A stretch of 64,000 nucleotides of DNA from Rhodoplanes sp. Z2-YC6860 (GTDB lineage Bacteria; Pseudomonadota; Alphaproteobacteria; Rhizobiales; Xanthobacteraceae). The notes beneath the pieces are model-generated. The model was not told the DNA's origin. It saw nothing but the letters and a program-made list of their open reading frames with translations, and ran no database searches. How positions within the stretch are numbered: the stretch's first letter is position 1; each line of letters starts with the position of its first letter. Location: positions 4,238,029 through 4,302,028 of the forward strand of contig NZ_CP007440.1 of assembly GCF_001579845.1 (NCBI RefSeq). Reading direction: 5' to 3'. The translations under genes were made by a program, and so were the position numbers. Below, one piece after another: positions 61,617 to 64,000 of this stretch.

Positions 61617-62530
61617 GCAGGCGAGGGGCGAAGTCAGACAACGCATCCAAAACGGCGCAACGCGACAGCGAACGCGCCGCATCGACGACGTCGGTTACCA
61701 AGTCCGCGGACAGCAAAGCCGCGCAAGCAAAAGCCGCTGAGACCAAAGCTGAGAGCAAGTCCGCGGAAGACACGCCTGCGGACGTCAAACTCGTCCGGCG
61801 CAAACGAACAAACCGCGGGCTGCGACAGCGATCGGAATCGGCGTCTGCGCTGGAAAAGACCATCGAATATCGCTTCAAGGACCGCGACCTGCTTGAGCGT
61901 TCGTTGACGCATATTTCCGCGATGGCCGGAGGCAGCCGTGCCAATTCCTATCAGCGGCTGGAATTCCTCGGCGACCATGTGCTGGGGCTGATCATCTCGG
62001 ACATGCTGTTTCAGTCCTTCGTCAAGGCCGACGAAGGCGAACTGTCGCGGCGGCTCGCCGATCTCGTCCGCCGCGAGACCTGCGCGGATGTGGCGCGCGA
62101 GATGCAACTTGGTGAGGCGATCCGGCTCGGCGCTTCGGAGGCCAATGCCGGAGGCCGCACCCGCACCGCGATTCTGGCCGACGTCTGCGAGGCGGTGATC
62201 GGCGCGGTCTATCTCGACGGCGGGTTTCCCGCTTCGGTGAAACTCGTCGAGAAATTCTGGGGCGAGCGGATGCGCGTGCCGGCAAAGCCGCTGCGCGATC
62301 CCAAGACCATGCTGCAGGAATGGGCGCAGGCGCGCAGCCTGCCGACGCCGGCCTACAAGGAGGTCGAGCGCACTGGGCCGCACCACAGCCCGGTGTTTCG
62401 GATTTCGGTGACTCTGCCGGACCGCGAACCGGCCGAAGGCATTGGCCGATCCAAGCGCTCGGCCGAGCAGGCCGCGGCGGAAGCGCTGCTCAAGCTCGTC
62501 GGCGTACTGACGGATCGTCCCAATGCCTGA
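61613..62530 (+). CDS. rnc: Ribonuclease III with an extended Ala/Lys/Ser-rich N-terminus
   Basis: From residue about 85 the protein is a normal RNase III: QRLEFLGDHVLG (metal Glu/Asp at 117-121), DVCEAVIGAVYLDGG and the dsRNA-binding domain (LQEWAQARSLPTPAY to AAAEALLKLVG). Residues 1-78 are low-complexity with many SKAA/KAE repeats and carry no fold; this is longer than the usual alpha-proteobacterial extension. The ATG at 61613 sits in the lepB stop (ATGA). It cuts double-stranded RNA in rRNA and mRNA processing. Confidence 0.95.
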   Translation: MSRRGAKSDNASKTAQRDSERAASTTSVTKSADSKAAQAKAAETKAESKSAEDTPADVKLVRRKRTNRGLRQRSESASALEKTIEYRFKDRDLLERSLTHISAMAGGSRANSYQRLEFLGDHVLGLIISDMLFQSFVKADEGELSRRLADLVRRETCADVAREMQLGEAIRLGASEANAGGRTRTAILADVCEAVIGAVYLDGGFPASVKLVEKFWGERMRVPAKPLRDPKTMLQEWAQARSLPTPAYKEVERTGPHHSPVFRISVTLPDREPAEGIGRSKRSAEQAAAEALLKLVGVLTDRPNA

Positions 62531-63458
62531 GCATACCGAGAGCGCGGTCCAAGACACGAACCAGCCCACCCGCTGCGGTTTCGTCGCGTTGATCGGCGCG
62601 CCGAACGCCGGAAAATCGACGCTGACCAACGCGCTGGTCGGCAGCAAGGTCGCGATCGTTTCCCCCAAGGTGCAGACCACCCGCACGCTGGTGCGGGGCA
62701 TCGCCATGGAAGGGCCGGCGCAACTCATCTTCATCGACACGCCGGGGATCTTTTCGCCACGGCGCCGGCTTGATCGGGCCATGGTGACGACCGCTTGGAC
62801 CGGCGCGCACGACGCCGACGTTGTCGCGGTGCTGATCGATGCCAAGAAAGGCCTCGACGACGAGGCCGAAGGGATCATCGGGAAGCTCGACGAAGTGCGG
62901 CAGCCGAAGGTTCTGATCCTCAACAAGGTCGACCTTGTCGACAAGGAGAAGCTGCTGGGTCTCGCGCAAGCGCTCAATACGAAGGCCAGGTTCGACACGA
63001 CCTTCATGATCTCCGCGCTGAGCGGCGACGGCGTCGCCGACGTGCGCAAATGGCTCGCCGGGCATGTGCCCGAAGGCCCGTGGCACTATCCCGAGGACGA
63101 GGTTTCGGATGCGCCCGTGCGCATGCTCGCCGCCGAGATCACCCGCGAAAAGCTTTATCTCAAGCTCCATCAGGAACTGCCGTATCAGTCGACGGTCGAA
63201 ACCGAGACCTGGACCGAACGCAAGGACGGCTCAGTGCGGATCGAGCAGACCATTTTCGTGGAGCGTGAGAGCCAGCGGAAGATCGTGCTCGGCAAGGGCG
63301 GCCAGACCATCAAGGCGATCGGCGAGGCGGCGCGGCGCGAACTCGCCGAGATCATCGAGCAGCCGGTCCATCTGTTCCTGTTCGTCAAGGTGCGCGAGGA
63401 CTGGGGCAACGATCCAGAGCGCTACCGGCAGATGGGTCTGGAATTTCCCAAGGAATGA
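62523..63458 (+). CDS. era: GTPase Era
   Basis: The 311-residue GTPase assists 30S assembly near the 16S 3' end. GAPNAGKS (G1, residues 25-32), IDTPGIF (G3) and LNKVDLVD (G4) are seen, plus the KH domain with IVLGKGGQTIKAIGE. It overlaps the end of rnc by 8 bases. Confidence 0.97.
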   Translation: MPEHTESAVQDTNQPTRCGFVALIGAPNAGKSTLTNALVGSKVAIVSPKVQTTRTLVRGIAMEGPAQLIFIDTPGIFSPRRRLDRAMVTTAWTGAHDADVVAVLIDAKKGLDDEAEGIIGKLDEVRQPKVLILNKVDLVDKEKLLGLAQALNTKARFDTTFMISALSGDGVADVRKWLAGHVPEGPWHYPEDEVSDAPVRMLAAEITREKLYLKLHQELPYQSTVETETWTERKDGSVRIEQTIFVERESQRKIVLGKGGQTIKAIGEAARRELAEIIEQPVHLFLFVKVREDWGNDPERYRQMGLEFPKE

Positions 63459-63460
63459 GT

Positions 63461-64000
63461 ATGGCGCTCCGCACCGCAGCCGCCGCATTGCTTCTGCTGT
63501 GCGCAGTGGGTGCGGGATGGGCGCAGGACGGCGGCCGCCAAGCGCTGCAGACCAATGAGGCCGATATCGGCGGGTTGCGGCCAGCGGGATCGCTTGCGAC
63601 GGCCGACATCGCCGCGGTGTTCTCTTACGTGCTGAACGCCCTTCCGGAGCGGGTGAACGTCCTGCCCACGGAGAACTACTACTACGTGCGTTTCGTGCGC
63701 GACGGCGTGCGCTATGTCGGCAACATCCGGCTGGCCGCGGCGGACCGCGACCAGGGCAAGGTGAACTTCTCGTATAGCGAAGAGCCCACCGATTGGAACA
63801 GCGAGCCTGAAGAGCGCCACGAGGCTTTCGGCTCCGACAAGGGCGTCTCTGTCGAGAAGCTTTCGCCGCTTGAGTATCGTGTGTCGCGCGCCGGCAAGAG
63901 CGTCACCTTCGCCCTTAACGATTTGTCGAAGGTGAAGCCGCCCGCAGGACTTCTTGCAGCTGATGAGAAATTCTTAGGGCCGGTGTTCGACGAATCCGGC
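63461..64000 (+). CDS. Secreted hypothetical protein (cut by window end)
   Basis: The ATG lies 2 bases after the era stop. The frame stays open to the last base, giving 180 residues so far. A signal peptide (MALRTAAAALLLLCAVGAGW, cut before AQDGG) precedes a beta-rich part with PTENYYYVRFVRDGVRYVGN and KVNFSYSEEP. I do not recognise it. In most relatives recO follows era, so this is an inserted or local gene. Confidence 0.6.
   Translation, partial: MALRTAAAALLLLCAVGAGWAQDGGRQALQTNEADIGGLRPAGSLATADIAAVFSYVLNALPERVNVLPTENYYYVRFVRDGVRYVGNIRLAAADRDQGKVNFSYSEEPTDWNSEPEERHEAFGSDKGVSVEKLSPLEYRVSRAGKSVTFALNDLSKVKPPAGLLAADEKFLGPVFDESG

Overview
This GC-rich window looks like chromosome from an alphaproteobacterium of the order Hyphomicrobiales (Rhizobiales), most likely near Bradyrhizobium or another Nitrobacteraceae/Xanthobacteraceae genus. 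Three things suggest this: the core order rpoZ - rsh - pdxJ - acpS - lepB - rnc - era at the right end, a Porin_2-type rhizobial porin, and a large set of TctC/Bug solute-binding proteins. This is inferred from gene content and recalled protein families; no database search was run. No rRNA, CRISPR array, complete tRNA or replication origin was seen.

Region 1 (1-6825) is the right-hand end of an integrated prophage or genomic island. It starts in the C-terminus of a tail tape-measure-like protein. It carries many small genes on both strands, an SDH-type serine protease, a frameshifted ATP-dependent DNA ligase, an Abi-alpha-like protein and a strongly structured leader before two coupled small genes. 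It ends at a 58-bp copy of the 3' part of a tRNA-Ser(TGA) gene, which I read as the attachment site.

Region 2 (7284-27098) is a catabolic and uptake region. Seven periplasmic TctC/Bug receptors lie among three MetE-C-like (UROD/MetE superfamily) methyltransferase-type enzymes, a carboxymuconolactone-decarboxylase-like protein, a ThDP enzyme, a metal-dependent amidohydrolase, a lone molybdenum-hydroxylase large subunit, a cupin, an alpha/beta hydrolase and a CxxCH plus beta-propeller protein. No TctA or TctB permease gene is present. The enzymes look like a pathway for an unidentified organic acid or aromatic compound.

Region 3 (27444-32610) holds housekeeping and small genes: a DUF930 protein, a cupin, pyrophosphatase, a methyltransferase, a nucleoside-phosphorylase-like protein, a PsiF-like protein and a HerA/YjgR-like ATPase.

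Region 4 (32607-40007) is a surface-glycan-like locus. A minus-strand operon encodes a PqqD-like protein, an HprK-related kinase and four glycosyltransferase-type proteins. Divergent from it is a large nucleotidyltransferase with extra C-terminal domains. This combination matches the poorly understood 'HPr-rel-A' set and is the best candidate for an undescribed system here.

Region 5 (40105-47522) is more mosaic: an AraC regulator, a tyrosine integrase, a porin gene lacking its signal-peptide end, an XRE regulator, a TPR-glycosyltransferase split by an A8 tract, and an alpha/beta hydrolase.

Region 6 (47652-64000) is core genome: a soluble lytic transglycosylase, dapA, smpB, a family-5 uracil-DNA glycosylase, a NYN-domain protein, rpoZ, rsh, pdxJ, acpS and the overlapping lepB-rnc-era operon, then the start of an unrecognised secreted protein cut by the window end.
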